Below are positions 46,904 through 47,018 of a DNA stretch of 47,018 nucleotides, one piece after another. This DNA is from Bacteroidales bacterium. GTDB taxonomy: Bacteria > Bacteroidota > Bacteroidia > Bacteroidales > Marinilabiliaceae. A program made the translations under genes and the position numbers. The stretch is taken from the NCBI GenBank assembly GCA_017417385.1, contig JAFPZF010000011.1, positions 1 to 47,018 of the forward strand, in the 5' to 3' direction. Under the pieces are notes generated by a model that saw nothing but the letters and a program-made list of their open reading frames with translations, was not told where the DNA came from and searched no databases. How positions within the stretch are numbered: position 1 is the first letter of the stretch; the number at the start of each line of letters is the position of its first letter.

Positions 46904-47018
46904 CTAGAATTCCTGGTTGACGGTTTTAGGCTTAGCTGGGCGACCGACTTTTGGTGTCGCAGATTTCTTTCTTGACACGTACTGAGGGGCGCAGTTCTCC
47001 GGTATTTCTATGCCAAAC
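46904..47018 (-). CDS. Partial gene at right edge, AT-hook-like C-terminus
   Basis: A minus-strand frame enters from the right edge and ends at TAG 46904-46906. The 37 visible residues begin FGIEIPENCAPQYVSRKKSA and continue TPKVGRPAKPKTVNQEF. The basic GRP core (VGRPAKPK) resembles an AT-hook or a flexible DNA-binding tail. It overlaps the open region upstream of the next minus gene by 22 bases. The family is not recognisable. Confidence 0.5.
   Translation of the reverse strand, partial: FGIEIPENCAPQYVSRKKSATPKVGRPAKPKTVNQEF

Overview
The window reads as a chromosomal segment of a Bacteroidota bacterium, most likely a host-associated Bacteroidales member that degrades plant polysaccharides. 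The evidence is: many genes preceded by the Bacteroidota -7 promoter element TAnnTTTG, in several cases with a TTTG/TTG -33 element 19-22 bases upstream; lack of strong Shine-Dalgarno sites; lipoproteins with short signal peptides; TonB-dependent receptors; a PadR-PspC pair; a flavodoxin-DUF2023 pair; and typical GH28/GH2/GH43 enzymes. No 16S gene is present, so I cannot name the genus. The + strand is purine-rich throughout, in genes of both orientations and between genes, and codon choice follows the strand (Arg AGG and Ile ATA in most + genes; more Arg CGT/CGC and Ile ATC in - genes).

Layout. 1-5.2 kb: the tail of an unknown gene, the histidine genes hisG-hisD-hisC (no hisB follows) and glyA. 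5.2-9.1 kb: a TonB-dependent receptor whose last beta-strand is lost through a one-base shift in a G5 tract, then an abundant-looking OmpA/TPR lipoprotein. 9.15-9.65 kb: a polypurine tract containing a 142-bp duplication. 9.7-11.7 kb: ECF sigma factor, probable anti-sigma factor and a lipoprotein. 11.9-13.7 kb: GH28 pectinase and a DUF1232 protein. 13.8-19.3 kb (mostly minus): 5-formyl-THF cyclo-ligase, tRNA-Lys(TTT), metA, DUF2023, flavodoxin, a GH2 enzyme and a small unknown protein. 19.5-26.5 kb: an outer-membrane barrel preceded by a structured repeat, a WYL regulator, PadR-PspC with a clear operator, and a second TonB-type receptor. 26.7-30.2 kb: a duplicated and partly deleted C10 (streptopain-like) cysteine protease locus with three small Ig-like lipoproteins. 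30.2-34.6 kb: a chemoreceptor-like protein, an M48 peptidase with a TerB-like tail, a YceD/DUF177 protein and rpmF. 34.7-37.3 kb (minus): a lipoprotein, a RelE-type toxin-antitoxin pair bracketed by two identical 84-bp repeats of the galE 3' end and terminator, and galE. 37.4-42.6 kb: a pectin-lyase-fold protein, a truncated regulator with a 21-bp minisatellite, radC, an antitoxin-like gene with a decayed toxin, and a GH43 enzyme. 42.6-47 kb: a large non-coding tandem array, hipB-hipA behind a second copy of the structured leader repeat, an IS1634-type transposase remnant, and genes of different composition running off the edge.

Functional picture. Amino-acid biosynthesis (his, gly/ser, met) and one-carbon metabolism form the core. 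GH28, GH2, GH43 and the pectin-lyase-fold protein suggest scattered pectin or arabinogalactan degradation rather than one polysaccharide utilisation locus. Three toxin-antitoxin loci (one intact RelE type, one decayed, one HipBA), the protease duplication, repeats and an IS remnant mark the accessory parts. The observations I consider most worth follow-up are the toxin-antitoxin insertion that copied the galE terminator, the protease/lipoprotein duplication with a microhomology deletion, the covarying 5'-leader repeat, the receptor frameshift and the strand-linked codon usage. All family assignments come from reading the translated sequence, not from database searches.
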